Below, piece after piece: positions 1 through 8,156 of a stretch of DNA of 64,000 nt (the stretch's first letter is position 1; each line of letters starts with the position of its first letter). This DNA comes from Paenibacillus sp. GP183 (GTDB lineage Bacteria; Bacillota; Bacilli; Paenibacillales; NBRC-103111): positions 5,128,501 through 5,192,500 of the forward strand of contig NZ_FNSW01000001.1 of assembly GCF_900104695.1 (NCBI RefSeq), in the 5' to 3' direction. The position numbers and the translations under genes are program-made. The notes beneath the pieces were generated by a model. It saw nothing but the letters and a program-made list of their open reading frames with translations, searched no databases and was not told the DNA's origin.

Positions 1-378
1 GAATTGGAACTTGACGATTCAGCATGTCACAAGTCCACTCAATCAGGCGGAGAAGACCAATGATAACATGGCGTCATGTATTTTCTAGTGTTTTACAGAC
101 GTTTGCGGGTGGTGACACTACGCTGGTATTACCCCAAAAATATTTTCTTTTCTTGGTCGATTAGTGCAACGGTAAAGGTAAAGTGGTAAAATAGGGCCTT
201 TCTGTTTGTTTAAAACGTTTGGCAGGCTACCACAGTAACATCCTCACAAAATAAGCAATTTTATATATGTCCAGCAGACCGATTCTCAAATTCAGCCTGG
301 AGACGAGGGAGCCCAAACAAATCAGAGATTATGGAATAATGTAATTAGGAATCACCCCATTCCCCCTCGTTTCACAAA
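1..378. other. Intergenic/edge region, no gene seen
   Basis: No open frame with a ribosome site was found here. Positions 242-281 carry a stretch (ACAAAATAAG...TATATGTCCAGCAG) that resembles the sequence preceding other copies of the dispersed repeat family, near 2161-2206 and 62871-62912. It may be a decayed copy lacking the GCTAACGG box. Confidence 0.4.
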
Positions 379-409
379 AGCATCCTATACTGGAGTAGGG
401 TGCTTTTTA
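379..409. terminator. Bidirectional intrinsic terminator
   Basis: AGCATCCTA (379-387) pairs with TAGGGTGCT (396-404) and is followed by a T run on the + strand and by TTTTG on the - strand. It lies just past the stop of the small minus-strand gene at 458. Confidence 0.7.
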
Positions 410-457
410 ATGTTCATTTCCCTCTTCCAAGACTCTATTGCCGCTACCCTCCTAGAG

Positions 458-655
458 TTAAACCCGGAACTCTTCATTATCCCGAGAATAATACATTTTA
501 CTCCCATCGACGCATCGTATTCTCGCGCTAACCGGCATAATCTGCTCGATGATTGCACCTTTATCAAGTGGAATGTCGCCGTAACTATCGCCAAGGCCGC
601 GATGGAGCCAGACGGTAACTGGTCGCTGGAATAAAGCAGCCATTAGTAATTCCAC
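458..655 (-). CDS. Small hypothetical protein (about 65 aa)
   Basis: Function not recognised. The frame stays open from the transposase stop to 458 and is followed by a terminator. I chose the GTG at 655 because AAGG and AAGGAG lie just upstream; ATG at 679 or 643 is possible. The C-terminal pattern (G-S-K-M-Y-Y-S...E-E-F-R-V) resembles that of the small protein at 1790-2005 (G-T-E-A-L-I-Y-S...E-A-Y-R-I), and both carry a LF-x-RP-hydrophobic motif near the N-terminus. The two are probably paralogues on either side of the transposase gene. Confidence 0.45.
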   Translation of the reverse strand: MELLMAALFQRPVTVWLHRGLGDSYGDIPLDKGAIIEQIMPVSARIRCVDGSKMYYSRDNEEFRV

Positions 656-681
656 ATCGGTCCTTAACTCCTTAATCATAG

Positions 682-1704
682 CTACCAACCGTTAAGAAGA
701 TGTAATATCTCCGGTCGAAAGCTGCCGTCATCTCCGTCTTCCAGAAGTAAAGCGCGGACAGCGGCGACATAACCTTTCGCTACCTGAGCTTCCGTGGATG
801 CTGCTTCTGGCGTATCGCTCGAAGAATGGCGTTTCGCTGCAGCGTTTGCTTGTACAGCATTGGTTGTCATTTTCTCGGCTTGCTCGATTTTGCGTTCTAC
901 ATCCCGCAAGCCGCGCATGCTCTTTTTCAGTTCCATTTTGAGCTTTCGATCCGCATCTACGACGGGCTTGGCAATGTCTTTCAGATAATGGTACTGGCAG
1001 TACTGATACGGCACATCAGGCAGGAGTGATTCGAAAGCTTGCCGGATAGAAACCTGTCCGTCGCTGACAATGCCTACGATGGGATAACCCATTTCGATAA
1101 TGGGATCGATCAGCGTGCGCAGTTCGGCAGCGGCTCCGCTCTTCATGTTCTGAGCCGCGAGAATCGTCCCGCTGAAAACTTCGAGAATGACATATAGCAT
1201 CTCGTTTCCCTTTTCGGGTTGGACGCCGTCCATGGAAAGGATAATGCCGCCGTTCTGAGCCGTAGTCTCCGCCAAGCTTTGTCTGACGTGATCGCCGAGG
1301 CTTGCGGCCAGTAGCGTTTGATACCGCTCATATAGCGTTTGCGCGTATCGTTCGCTGGTCACAACACCGCGTTCATTCAGCGCATCTGCAATTTCTTTGC
1401 AGGTACGATGCTGCTTGAAGCGCAGTTCGCCAACGAGGCAGAGAACATCGTAGCCATATGAAGAATGCTTCATGCTGAGCGCTTCCGCTTCTGCAGATTT
1501 ATAAGCGACGCCAGCGTGCGAACAGCTTTCGTTGGAGCAAGCGTAAGCCATGCTCCATGCGTGAATGACGCCGGTTAGCATGGAAATCTTTTTGTTCCAT
1601 GCGTTGTGGGAACGTTTTAGTTTGATCCCGCAATGCGGGCAGTTTTGCAGTTCGGGTCTGAAGTAAACTTTCGGCACAGTGCCGAGGCGATTTTTTGAAA
1701 GCAT
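682..1704 (-). pseudogene. DDE-type transposase, probably 3'-truncated
   Basis: The 340-aa product has an N-terminal zinc-ribbon (CPHC near residue 22, then CSNESC), a segment with an acidic residue in SMDGVQ, a second in VSDGQ, and the YCQYHYLKD motif typical of IS transposases. I cannot assign the IS family. The last residues (ILHLLNGW) look like read-through into unrelated DNA after an acidic linker, so the C-terminus is probably lost. The start is ATG at 1704 with AGGAG ten bases upstream. I found no matching terminal inverted repeats, which fits a decayed element. Confidence 0.6.
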
Positions 1705-1789
1705 AAGGGGCCAACTCCTAATAAAATTCTTCCCTTATACATTCGACAAAAGATAGGAAAATCCTGTTAGATAAATGTGCCGTCGTAGT

Positions 1790-2005
1790 TTAAAAAATCG
1801 GAATTCGATACGCTTCTTCTTGGCCTGAATAAATAAGGGCCTCAGTTCCATAGAGTTCAACATGGGATGGTGGTTGTCGCATCCTTCCTAACGTGATCTT
1901 ATTATTCTTCAATGCAGAAAGCAATGAGGGAATTTGCTTCTCGTCCGAGCCATGGAATCGTACAAGAATGGGACGCTCGTTAAATAACACGACAGTTTGA
2001 TGCAT
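1790..2005 (-). CDS. Small hypothetical protein (71 aa)
   Basis: Function unknown. The ATG at 2005 is preceded by a strong GGGGAGGG site about ten bases upstream, so translation is likely. The protein is basic to neutral with no signal peptide or membrane segment. It shares a head (LFNERPILVRFHG against LFQRPVTVWLHRG) and tail pattern with the protein at 458-655, so the two look like members of one small family separated by the transposase gene. Confidence 0.6.
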   Translation of the reverse strand: MHQTVVLFNERPILVRFHGSDEKQIPSLLSALKNNKITLGRMRQPPSHVELYGTEALIYSGQEEAYRIPIF

Positions 2006-2426
2006 AATATGTGTTCCCTCCCCACCAGAAATGAATTGCCCCCCTTACGGGGCGTTGGAGTGATTTTATCTAGGAGTCATTATTATGGTTATTGGAACTA
2101 GGTCCAAAATATTCACTTACCTTGATTTTGAAGTTTGGGTACAGCAAGTTCCGCGGCTATATGTTCACAAAATGGGGGTTTTTGTACATATGTCCTGCTG
2201 GGCGTTGAGCTAACGGGCAGAAGAGTGGAACAATTTAGGAATAAAGCTGGGTTCCAGTCTTAGTATTTCGAGGCGCCGAATAATTTGGATAATATAGTTT
2301 ATACCTATTAAGATTATTAACATTATATATTAGACCAATAGAGGATTTAGCCTTATTATGTAATTAAACTACGGACTACCAAATTTCGGTTTTGAAGAAG
2401 CAACATAACAGAGGAGGAACGATATC
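2006..2426. other. Intergenic region with repeat box B copy
   Basis: This stretch has no gene. Positions 2204-2240 carry GTTGAGCTAACGGGCAG followed by AAGAGTGGAACAATTTAGG, a clean copy of box B of the dispersed repeat. Positions 2031-2051 hold a short hairpin (GCCCC...GGGGC). The rest is AT-rich leader ahead of the peroxidase gene. Confidence 0.6.
2204..2240 (+). repeat. Dispersed repeat, box B
   Basis: Contains GCTAACGGGCAG, the most conserved core of the family, then AGAGTGGAACAATT. Other copies are at 4208, 4892, 6243, 11547 and 13257. Confidence 0.7.
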
Positions 2427-2972
2427 ATGTCGATTTATGATTTTCAAGTCACCTCAATTAACGGGAAGCCGGTTGAACTGTCAGCCTACCAAGGGAAAGT
2501 TCTCCTTATTATCAACACAGCCAGTAGGTGCAGCTATTCTCGCCAATTCGCTGGTCTTCAAAAGCTTTACGAAAGTCACCATGAGCAGGGGTTTGAAATA
2601 CTCGGGTTTCCTTGTAACCAATTCAACGAGAAAGAGCCAGGGAGCAACTCGGAAGTACAGGAATATTGTGAAATCAACTTTGGAGTGACGTTTCCGTTAT
2701 TTGAGAAAATAGAGGTTAGAGGGCCATCTGCGCATCCTTTATTTCAATATCTGATGCAACAAGCACCTTTTCAAGGTTTCGACACTCAAACCTTGGACGG
2801 TCAGCGGATGCATGACTTCCTTCAGGAGAAGTATCCGGAAATATACGCTGGCGACGGGATCAAGTGGAATTTCTCCAAGTTTTTGATCGATCGTGACGGC
2901 CATGTAAAAGCTAGATTCGAAACGACGACGGAGCCCCTTGACATAGAGCCAGCCATCGAATCACTGCTGTAA
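2427..2972 (+). CDS. gpx: Glutathione peroxidase family protein
   Basis: A thioredoxin-fold peroxidase (181 aa, normal length) expected to reduce hydroperoxides, usually with thioredoxin in bacteria. The catalytic Cys lies in NTASRCSYS near residue 36, FPCNQF carries the second Cys, and KWNFSKFL provides the conserved Trp-Asn pair. The Gln of the usual NQF-xx-QEPG motif is Lys here (NQFNEKEPG), so one member of the classical tetrad is missing. The start is ATG with AGGAGGA about seven bases upstream. It stands alone between a repeat and the exporter gene. Confidence 0.92.
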   Translation: MSIYDFQVTSINGKPVELSAYQGKVLLIINTASRCSYSRQFAGLQKLYESHHEQGFEILGFPCNQFNEKEPGSNSEVQEYCEINFGVTFPLFEKIEVRGPSAHPLFQYLMQQAPFQGFDTQTLDGQRMHDFLQEKYPEIYAGDGIKWNFSKFLIDRDGHVKARFETTTEPLDIEPAIESLL

Positions 2973-3053
2973 GATTGTTGCCATCTGCCGTCTGCCCTTG
3001 TTTCTTTATTCATTTACCGTTTAAAGTAAAGCTGAAAGGAGAAGTTAATCATT

Positions 3054-3953
3054 TTGAACCGACTATCGCAGATGCGAACGGTACTTCTCATCTTATTTCT
3101 TGTAATCATTTGGGGCGTTAATTGGCCGATGACCAAATTGGCTCTCCACTTCACACCGCCATTGTTGTTCTCAGGAATGCGAACCTTGTTAGGCGGGCTT
3201 CTGCTGCTCATCGTCGCTCTACCGCGACTGAATCGCCTGCGTCTTAAGGAAGCATGGAGTTTCTATTTGATCTCTTCGTTGTTCAACATTATATTATACT
3301 ACGGTCTTCAAACGATCGGGCTCAGCTACTTGCCTTCGGGTTTATTCTCGGTGCTTGTGTTTTTGCAACCGGTTCTGATCGGCATTTTCTCCTGGTTGTG
3401 GTTGGGGGAATCGATGTATGTGGTCAAAATATTCGGACTGCTTCTCGGCTTTGCGGGTGTCGCGATCATTAGCGCCGGCAGCCTGTCTGGGCACATCTCG
3501 TACGTAGGTATTATGCTCGCACTCGGCAGTGCTCTAAGTTGGGCATTAGGTACGGTGTATGTTAAGAAGATCGGGGATGCCGTCGATAAGATTTGGCTCG
3601 TGACAAGTCAATTATTGATCGGTGGGCTGCTGATGACGGGGGCCGGTTCCGCTTTGGAGAGCTGGTCGAGCATCGAGTGGTCACGGACTTTGATCTCGTG
3701 CCTGCTTTTCATCTCAGTCTTCGTAATCGCCATCGGCTGGTTAGTCTTCTTCACCTTGATCGGGGCAGGCGAGGCGAGCAAGGTGGCATCATATACATTC
3801 ATCATTCCTCTGGTTGCCGTCATGACCGGGACGCTGTTCCTGCATGAGCCTTTCACGCTGTATTTGCTAGCCGGACTTATTTGCATTGTGCTCAGTATTT
3901 ATTTGGTCAATCGCAAGCCACTATCGCTCAAGCAGAAGGATGCAGCAAACTAA
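3054..3953 (+). CDS. EamA/DMT-family transporter
   Basis: A 299-aa integral membrane protein with about ten hydrophobic helices in two EamA repeats (roughly residues 10-145 and 150-290). This is the drug/metabolite exporter architecture of the YdcZ/RhaT group. The second half has the usual GxALSWALGTVYVKK start. The TTG at 3054 is preferred because AAAGGAG lies about 12 bases upstream; the next ATG is seven codons in. The substrate cannot be told from sequence. It follows the peroxidase gene by about 80 bases but has its own ribosome site. Confidence 0.88.
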   Translation: MNRLSQMRTVLLILFLVIIWGVNWPMTKLALHFTPPLLFSGMRTLLGGLLLLIVALPRLNRLRLKEAWSFYLISSLFNIILYYGLQTIGLSYLPSGLFSVLVFLQPVLIGIFSWLWLGESMYVVKIFGLLLGFAGVAIISAGSLSGHISYVGIMLALGSALSWALGTVYVKKIGDAVDKIWLVTSQLLIGGLLMTGAGSALESWSSIEWSRTLISCLLFISVFVIAIGWLVFFTLIGAGEASKVASYTFIIPLVAVMTGTLFLHEPFTLYLLAGLICIVLSIYLVNRKPLSLKQKDAAN

Positions 3954-4285
3954 TGGAAGTTTTCGTTTTAGCGGTAGGGATTAGTTCAAATGTTATCAGC
4001 AAATGTAACCAGGTTTGTCTAAATTGACTGGTCTTTTGTTTATTAGGATCGTATGTCTCAAACTTATTTTTGAAACAAACGATTTTCCCGCGTAAACAGC
4101 GCGTCAATTCAACATTGTCAGTCTAATACTTTATTTTCTCCGAACATTTGTTACGCTAACGGAAACGATAGCGGAGGAGTTTGCTTGATGCAGCTCCTTT
4201 TTCGTTTGTTGAAGTAACGGGCAGAATTCTTTAATAACAAATACCCATAAGAATATGGTAAAATATGTATTGATGGAGGGGTTAC
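3954..4285. other. Intergenic region with full bipartite repeat
   Basis: No gene seen. It holds one complete copy of the dispersed repeat (4151-4228). Before the HD gene, a possible promoter is suggested by TATGGTAAAATATG near 4254-4267 and a GGAGGGG ribosome site at 4275. Confidence 0.6.
4151..4228 (+). repeat. Dispersed repeat, box A - hairpin - box B
   Basis: Box A is ACGCTAACGGAAACGATAG (4153-4171). The hairpin GGAG...CTCC followed by TTTTT spans about 4173-4202. Box B is AAGTAACGGGCAGAAT (4212-4227). The T run after the hairpin would allow terminator function. Confidence 0.75.
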
Positions 4286-4828
4286 ATGATTAATTTAGCT
4301 GGTCTTGTTGAATTTGTCAGTCCATTCTATACAAATAAGGACATTATGCACGATTTGAGCCATATCGAAAGGATAATCAATTCAACAAATAAACTGTTAA
4401 AATACTATCCATATATTACGGACTCAGATTTGATTTATTATGGATGTTATTTTCATGGTTTTATTTATTTGCGGGAAGATTTAATAAGAGATTATTTAGA
4501 GAAGCTAGGATTGGGCGAGGATAAAATCGAAAAAATAGTCAAAACCTCTTGGGAATCTCAGAAGGATGAGATTCCAGAAACGCTAGAAGGAAAGCTCCTA
4601 CATGATGCTCACATGATTGAGGGGGGAAAGACGTATCTAATCGTAAAATCATTATGTACAGGTACCGCAAGGGGGCAAAGCTTGGAACGGACACTTGATT
4701 ACTTCGAGAATTATGTGCTTGGGCAAGGTAAGTGTTACTTACCAGAAGCCCAGGCGGTATACTCAGAGATGCAAGAATTTGCTGGTGCTTTTATAAGAGA
4801 TTTAAGGAAAGGATTACAAATAATTTAA
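4286..4828 (+). CDS. HD-superfamily phosphohydrolase-like protein
   Basis: A 180-aa cytosolic protein with the helical HD fold: HDLSH near residue 22, CYFHGF near residue 54, and LLHDAHMIE near residue 107. In active HD hydrolases the middle motif is His-Asp; here it is His-Gly, so one metal ligand is absent and activity is doubtful. The last conserved Asp is kept. The start is ATG with GGAGGGG upstream. It is a single gene flanked on both sides by dispersed repeats, so regulation by neighbours is unlikely. Confidence 0.7.
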   Translation: MINLAGLVEFVSPFYTNKDIMHDLSHIERIINSTNKLLKYYPYITDSDLIYYGCYFHGFIYLREDLIRDYLEKLGLGEDKIEKIVKTSWESQKDEIPETLEGKLLHDAHMIEGGKTYLIVKSLCTGTARGQSLERTLDYFENYVLGQGKCYLPEAQAVYSEMQEFAGAFIRDLRKGLQII

Positions 4829-4915
4829 TTACGCTAACGGAGAACGATAGTTGTAACACCGAAAGGGGTGCCGTGGGGCACCCCCTCGCTGCAATAACTG
4901 GCAGGATAGTGGAAA
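4829..4915 (+). repeat. Dispersed repeat, box A - hairpin - box B
   Basis: Box A (ACGCTAACGGAGAACGATAG) starts two bases after the HD stop codon. GGGGTGCC (4865-4872) pairs with GGCACCCC (4877-4884). Box B follows as AACTGGCAGGATAGTGG (4896-4912). It probably also ends the upstream transcript. Confidence 0.75.
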
Positions 4916-5004
4916 AATTATTCAGAAAAATGTTACCCAATTTAGTTGGCAAAATGGGATAATATAACAAGCAAGAACTTACATGGTGTGAGGGAGTGTA
5001 TTTC

Positions 5005-5445
5005 ATGGGACATAAGCTCGCCGCTGGTGTAGTTGTTTTAAAGGACGGAAAGCTATTGTTAGTAAAAGACAAGTCAGGTTGGAGTTTGCCGAAAGGATCA
5101 ACAGAAATTGGTGAAACATTTTTAAAAGCAGCTGAAAGAGAAGGATATGAGGAAACGGGATTTAAAATAGCTGTTGAAGAAGTGGCTTTCGTTACTGAAT
5201 TTACTTCTGAAAAATACGGACAGCATCTACAAGTTTATTATTCAGGAGAACTTATATCAAATTTTGCAGAAACTGAAGACCCTGACCAAGATATATCTGA
5301 GGTTAAATTCGTGGAAATAAAAAATCTGCGTAATATGATTAAATTTCGCCCATGGATATTGCCTTTGGAATGTTGGATTAAAGATAGGAAATTAAATTAC
5401 CATTCATTTGATTTAGACTTTGAAGGTTTTGAAATTAAAGATTAA
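5005..5445 (+). CDS. NUDIX hydrolase
   Basis: A 146-aa protein with one full Nudix box, G-x5-E-x7-REGYEETGF (about residues 37-59), which binds Mg and cleaves a nucleoside-diphosphate-linked substrate. The family motif is intact, so the enzyme should be active; the substrate is unknown. I use ATG at 5005 because AGGGAG lies eight bases upstream; a GTG three codons earlier overlaps that site. It sits alone between two dispersed repeats. Confidence 0.9.
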   Translation: MGHKLAAGVVVLKDGKLLLVKDKSGWSLPKGSTEIGETFLKAAEREGYEETGFKIAVEEVAFVTEFTSEKYGQHLQVYYSGELISNFAETEDPDQDISEVKFVEIKNLRNMIKFRPWILPLECWIKDRKLNYHSFDLDFEGFEIKD

Positions 5446-5460
5446 CGATCCATAGCCTCG

Positions 5461-5486
5461 TTACGCTATTGGGCAGGATAACGCAA
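5461..5486 (+). repeat. Dispersed repeat, hybrid box
   Basis: TTACGCTATTGGGCAGGATAA mixes the left half of box A with the right half of box B. It looks like a copy that lost its hairpin. Confidence 0.55.
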
Positions 5487-5546
5487 CTTCCAAGTAATGG
5501 AATCGTATACAGTATAACGACGGCGGAACTGCAATGGGGGTATTTC

Positions 5547-5831
5547 GTGGGCAAAGGCAAATTACTTTCTCATATTATAGTGGGGCTTTTATTTTCTGTT
5601 TTATGGATAATGGGTGGAATTCCCATCTATATTAATTCACTAGTAACACTTCATATCTTCAACAACTTTGGAATGAAATACTTGATCTTTTTCTTATGGG
5701 GCATACCTGCTATATCAGTTATTTTTGTTGCAATCTTTAGGAAAAACCTCGGTTACTGGGCTTCGTCAATTTCATTTTTGATTGGGACTATATTTTTTTC
5801 TTTAATGATTCCAGTTCTTTTAGATCCATAA
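5547..5831 (+). CDS. Small membrane protein (94 aa)
   Basis: Not recognised. Three hydrophobic segments (about residues 6-28, 40-62 and 70-92) predict an integral membrane protein. The longer upstream frame runs into the repeat at 5461, so I chose GTG at 5547, which has GGGGG six bases upstream. The leader (GGGGGTATTTC) looks like that of the NUDIX gene. No partner gene is adjacent. Confidence 0.55.
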   Translation: MGKGKLLSHIIVGLLFSVLWIMGGIPIYINSLVTLHIFNNFGMKYLIFFLWGIPAISVIFVAIFRKNLGYWASSISFLIGTIFFSLMIPVLLDP

Positions 5832-5835
5832 TTTA

Positions 5836-5866
5836 GCCGAGGGACGGATAACGATAGCTCAATGAG
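5836..5866 (+). repeat. Dispersed repeat, box A right half
   Basis: CCGAGGGACGGATAACGATAG. The part after CCGAGGGA matches box A from CGG onward. CCGAGGGA is also the last eight bases of the IS110-family elements at 18400 and 57706, so this may be an IS end scar, but the match is short. Confidence 0.5.
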
Positions 5867-5893
5867 ACCTATAGATACATGTATGTAAAAAGT

Positions 5894-6131
5894 ACTTCAA
5901 AACTTATTTGTAAATCAGTATTTTTAGCTAGAAAAACCACTTCAAAACTTTATTTGTAAATCACTTTTATAAGAAAAACCAGCAAACCCTTGAATTTGCT
6001 GGTTTCTTGCACTTCAAAACTTTATTGTCTCCCAACATTTGTTGTGTTGAAGGACAATAAAGTTTTGAAGTAGACAATAATGTCTTGAAGTGAACAATAA
6101 AGTCTTGAAGTAGACAATAAAGTTTTGAAGT
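5894..6131. repeat. Inverted array of 20-bp units
   Basis: Four tandem 20-mers lie at 6052-6071, 6072-6091, 6092-6111 and 6112-6131 (type sequence AGACAATAAAGTTTTGAAGT, one to three changes each). Three copies of the opposite orientation lie at 5894, 5939 and 6011. A terminator-like hairpin sits in the middle (5976-6007). The arrangement resembles the end of a tyrosine-recombinase element or a small non-autonomous derivative. Confidence 0.75.
5976..6007 (+). terminator. Hairpin inside the 20-mer array
   Basis: AACCAGCAAA pairs with TTTGCTGGTT and runs into TCTTG. It lies between inverted units of the array. Confidence 0.55.
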
Positions 6132-6146
6132 ATGAAAAATAAAAAT

Positions 6147-6190
6147 GGAGCTGGCGATAGATATTAAATTCTATCTCTGCTCCTTTTTTA
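6147..6190 (+). terminator. Intrinsic terminator
   Basis: GGAGC and GATAGA pair with TCTATC and GCTCC, with a small interior mismatch, and are followed by TTTTTTA. It lies just right of the 20-mer array. Confidence 0.65.
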
Positions 6191-6204
6191 TTCAAAGATC
6201 GCTA

Positions 6205-6272
6205 GTGTCCAGCAAAATAAAGTATTAAACTGGGTGGTGGGGCGTTAAGTTAAACGGGCAGAATAGTTCAAA
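6205..6272 (+). repeat. Dispersed repeat, box B
   Basis: GTTAAGTTAAACGGGCAGAATAG (6244-6266) preceded by GTGTCCAGCAAAATAAAG, a lead-in seen with other box B copies. Confidence 0.65.
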
Positions 6273-6284
6273 GCGAATGAGGAA

Positions 6285-6316
6285 AGCAACACGTTGTGGT
6301 AAGCACTCGTGTTGCT
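6285..6316 (-). terminator. Hairpin after the AraC gene
   Basis: AGCAACACG (6285-6293) pairs with CGTGTTGCT (6308-6316). On the minus strand it is followed by TTTCC, ten bases past the regulator's stop codon. Confidence 0.55.
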
Positions 6317-6325
6317 CTCCGTGTT

Positions 6326-7198
6326 CTAAGATCCAAATTTCTTAACGACAGGGATCCAAACTTCCATTTCATACATGTTGTTTCCCCTATCGTAAGTCAT
6401 TTCAAACTCGGGGGCATTTGCGAGTTCGTAATTACAGGTCGGAAACCATTCCCCCCAAATACGCTTCCACAATTCATGGATACCACTCTGTCCGTCGGGG
6501 TAGAGGCCGGTTGAGAAAATCGCGTAGGTTTGAGGGGGGATATGAAGCTTTTCAAACCCTCCCGGCAGGCCACTCTGGGGTAAAATATAGCCGATCATGT
6601 AGGAAAAATTCTCGCCTTGCTTGTTGTATAATATCCCATGAATCTGACCGTTTTCACCCAATCCCGCGGCAGTACGAATTCGATCAACGGTTCCGTCGGA
6701 AATACACTTAGTCCAAAAAGCAGGTATTTCAATAAACGGATTCTGGCCATCGGCATTGACCACAGTCGATATGCCGAACATTTCAAAAGCTTGTTTTTCC
6801 TCGATTTTGTAATTCATCTCCACATCTCCTCGAATTGAAATATGAAAGGATAACCGAGGATAGGCCTTTAGTGACACGCCTTTGTCGCGCGCTGACTTTG
6901 GCATCACACCGTGCATTTTTTTGAACGCTCTAGAAAATGCCTCAGGCGATTCGTAACCATACTTCAAAGCGATGTCGATGACCTTTGCACCGCTTTGTTG
7001 CAGTTCAAATGCGGCAAGGGTCAGCCGCCTGCGCCTAATATACTCTGAAAGCGGCACATTGGTTATGAACGAAAACATCCGCTGAAAATGGTAAGTTGAG
7101 CAACAGGAAATTCTCGCCACTTGGTCGTAATCAGTTGCTTCAGATAGGTGTGTTTCTACATATTCCATTGCGTTGTTCATGCGATCCAGCCAATCCAT
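6326..7198 (-). CDS. AraC-family regulator with GyrI-like ligand domain
   Basis: 290 aa. The first 110 residues hold the two helix-turn-helix motifs of AraC/XylS proteins (including the IALKYGYESPEAFSRAFKK signature). Residues about 130-288 form a GyrI/effector-binding domain (FSYMIGYIL, E at EMEVWIPV), as in Rob and BltR-like sensors of amphipathic drugs. ATG at 7198 is preferred over 7207 because GAAAGG lies nine bases before it. No target gene is adjacent, so it may act on itself or elsewhere. Confidence 0.88.
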   Translation of the reverse strand: MDWLDRMNNAMEYVETHLSEATDYDQVARISCCSTYHFQRMFSFITNVPLSEYIRRRRLTLAAFELQQSGAKVIDIALKYGYESPEAFSRAFKKMHGVMPKSARDKGVSLKAYPRLSFHISIRGDVEMNYKIEEKQAFEMFGISTVVNADGQNPFIEIPAFWTKCISDGTVDRIRTAAGLGENGQIHGILYNKQGENFSYMIGYILPQSGLPGGFEKLHIPPQTYAIFSTGLYPDGQSGIHELWKRIWGEWFPTCNYELANAPEFEMTYDRGNNMYEMEVWIPVVKKFGS

Positions 7199-7335
7199 AC
7201 AGACCATCCTTTCAAGATTGATTATAGGGGATAATGAAAATTGAAACCTTGCAATCCATGCACCGAAATATCATGTTCGAGATTATATTAATAAATCCTC
7301 TATTGTTGGTTACTCACATGTAGTCTGCCTAGATG

Positions 7336-7412
7336 TTCAACTAACGGGTACGATAGCTCCATAACAAAGATCAAGCAGGCTGCCGGTGATAATCTCGGTG
7401 GCCTGCTGTGCT
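7336..7412 (+). repeat. Dispersed repeat, box A plus long hairpin
   Basis: CAACTAACGGGTACGATAG, then AGCAGGC...CCG (7374-7386) pairing with CGG...GCCTGCT (7396-7407). The stretch up to TGTGCTA aligns with the 42 bases left of both IS110-family copies. Confidence 0.7.
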
Positions 7413-7463
7413 AGCAGGCAGCATACTTCAATGAACAATGTGTTTTTTCAAAATTGAATTTTC

Positions 7464-7518
7464 TTGACAATCCTGTCCTTTAACAGTACCATCTAATTTA
7501 ATGATTTTCTAATTAGAT
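7464..7518 (+). promoter_or_regulatory. Promoter and ArsR-type operator
   Basis: TTGACA (7464-7469) is 17 bases from TACCAT (7487-7492). ATCTAATT (7491-7498) is repeated inverted as AATTAGAT (7511-7518) across the expected start of transcription. That is where an autoregulating ArsR protein would bind. Confidence 0.6.
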
Positions 7519-7556
7519 GTTATTCAAATTACTTTTGAAAAGGTGGTCGTAACCCA

Positions 7557-8156
7557 GTGCAGTTAGACAAGGTGGTCAATTATCATAAGGCTCTTGCAGA
7601 TCCTACAAGAATAAAAATTTTAATACTGCTTGCAGACGGAGAGCTTAATGGACAAATTTTGGCAGAAAAGCTATGTGTAACGCCTGCGACAATAACCCAC
7701 CATGCTGCGAAACTGCGAGTAGCTAGCTTAATTAATGAACGACGGGATAAAAATACAATTTATTTTTCATTAAATCATTATTTCATTAAGAATAACTCCA
7801 GTGCTACGGAAAAACTAATTTACCGAAAAGACAAGGGAGGTTTGGCAATTTTGGAAGACGAACAGAAGCGATTAAAGGAATCCGTCATTAAGAACTTTTT
7901 TACAAACGAAGGGAAATTGAAAAGTATGCCCGTTCAACTCAAGAAGAAGCTTATTGTGTTGGAACTACTTGTTTCTAAATTGGAAAAGGGGCGGAAGTAT
8001 TGCGAGAGAGAAATCAACGAATTTATAAAAAATTTCCATGGTGATTTTGCTACGATAAGAAGGGAATTTATCATGCATCAATTTATGTTTAGGGAGAACC
8101 AAATTTATGAGCTAAACCCGCCGGAAATGTGGGCGAAATGGGAGGTTCTTTCATGA
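7557..8156 (+). CDS. ArsR-family HTH regulator with DUF2087 domain
   Basis: 199 aa. An N-terminal winged helix (ALADPTRIKILILL, then CVTPATITHHAAKL as recognition helix) covers about residues 10-75. A C-terminal DUF2087 domain (KNFFTNEGKLKSMP...YCEREINEFIKNFHGDFATIRREFI) covers about residues 105-190. No cysteine metal site is evident, so it is not a classical arsenic sensor. The start is GTG with AAAGGTGG ten bases upstream. Its stop overlaps the ATG of the next frame by four bases (ATGA), so the two were once co-translated; the partner is now truncated. Confidence 0.88.
   Translation: MQLDKVVNYHKALADPTRIKILILLADGELNGQILAEKLCVTPATITHHAAKLRVASLINERRDKNTIYFSLNHYFIKNNSSATEKLIYRKDKGGLAILEDEQKRLKESVIKNFFTNEGKLKSMPVQLKKKLIVLELLVSKLEKGRKYCEREINEFIKNFHGDFATIRREFIMHQFMFRENQIYELNPPEMWAKWEVLS

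Larger units (their letters stand above)
7199..7556. other. Divergent intergenic region
   Basis: Between the AraC and ArsR genes. It contains the AraC leader, a dispersed repeat (7336-7412) and the ArsR promoter/operator (7464-7518). Confidence 0.6.

Noticed and set aside
410-634. 74-aa plus frame
   Set aside because: It is antisense to the better-supported small gene at 458-655 and starts inside the terminator region.
6052-6131. Tandem 20-mers considered as a CRISPR array
   Set aside because: The units are contiguous with no variable spacers, occur in both orientations, and there are no cas genes.
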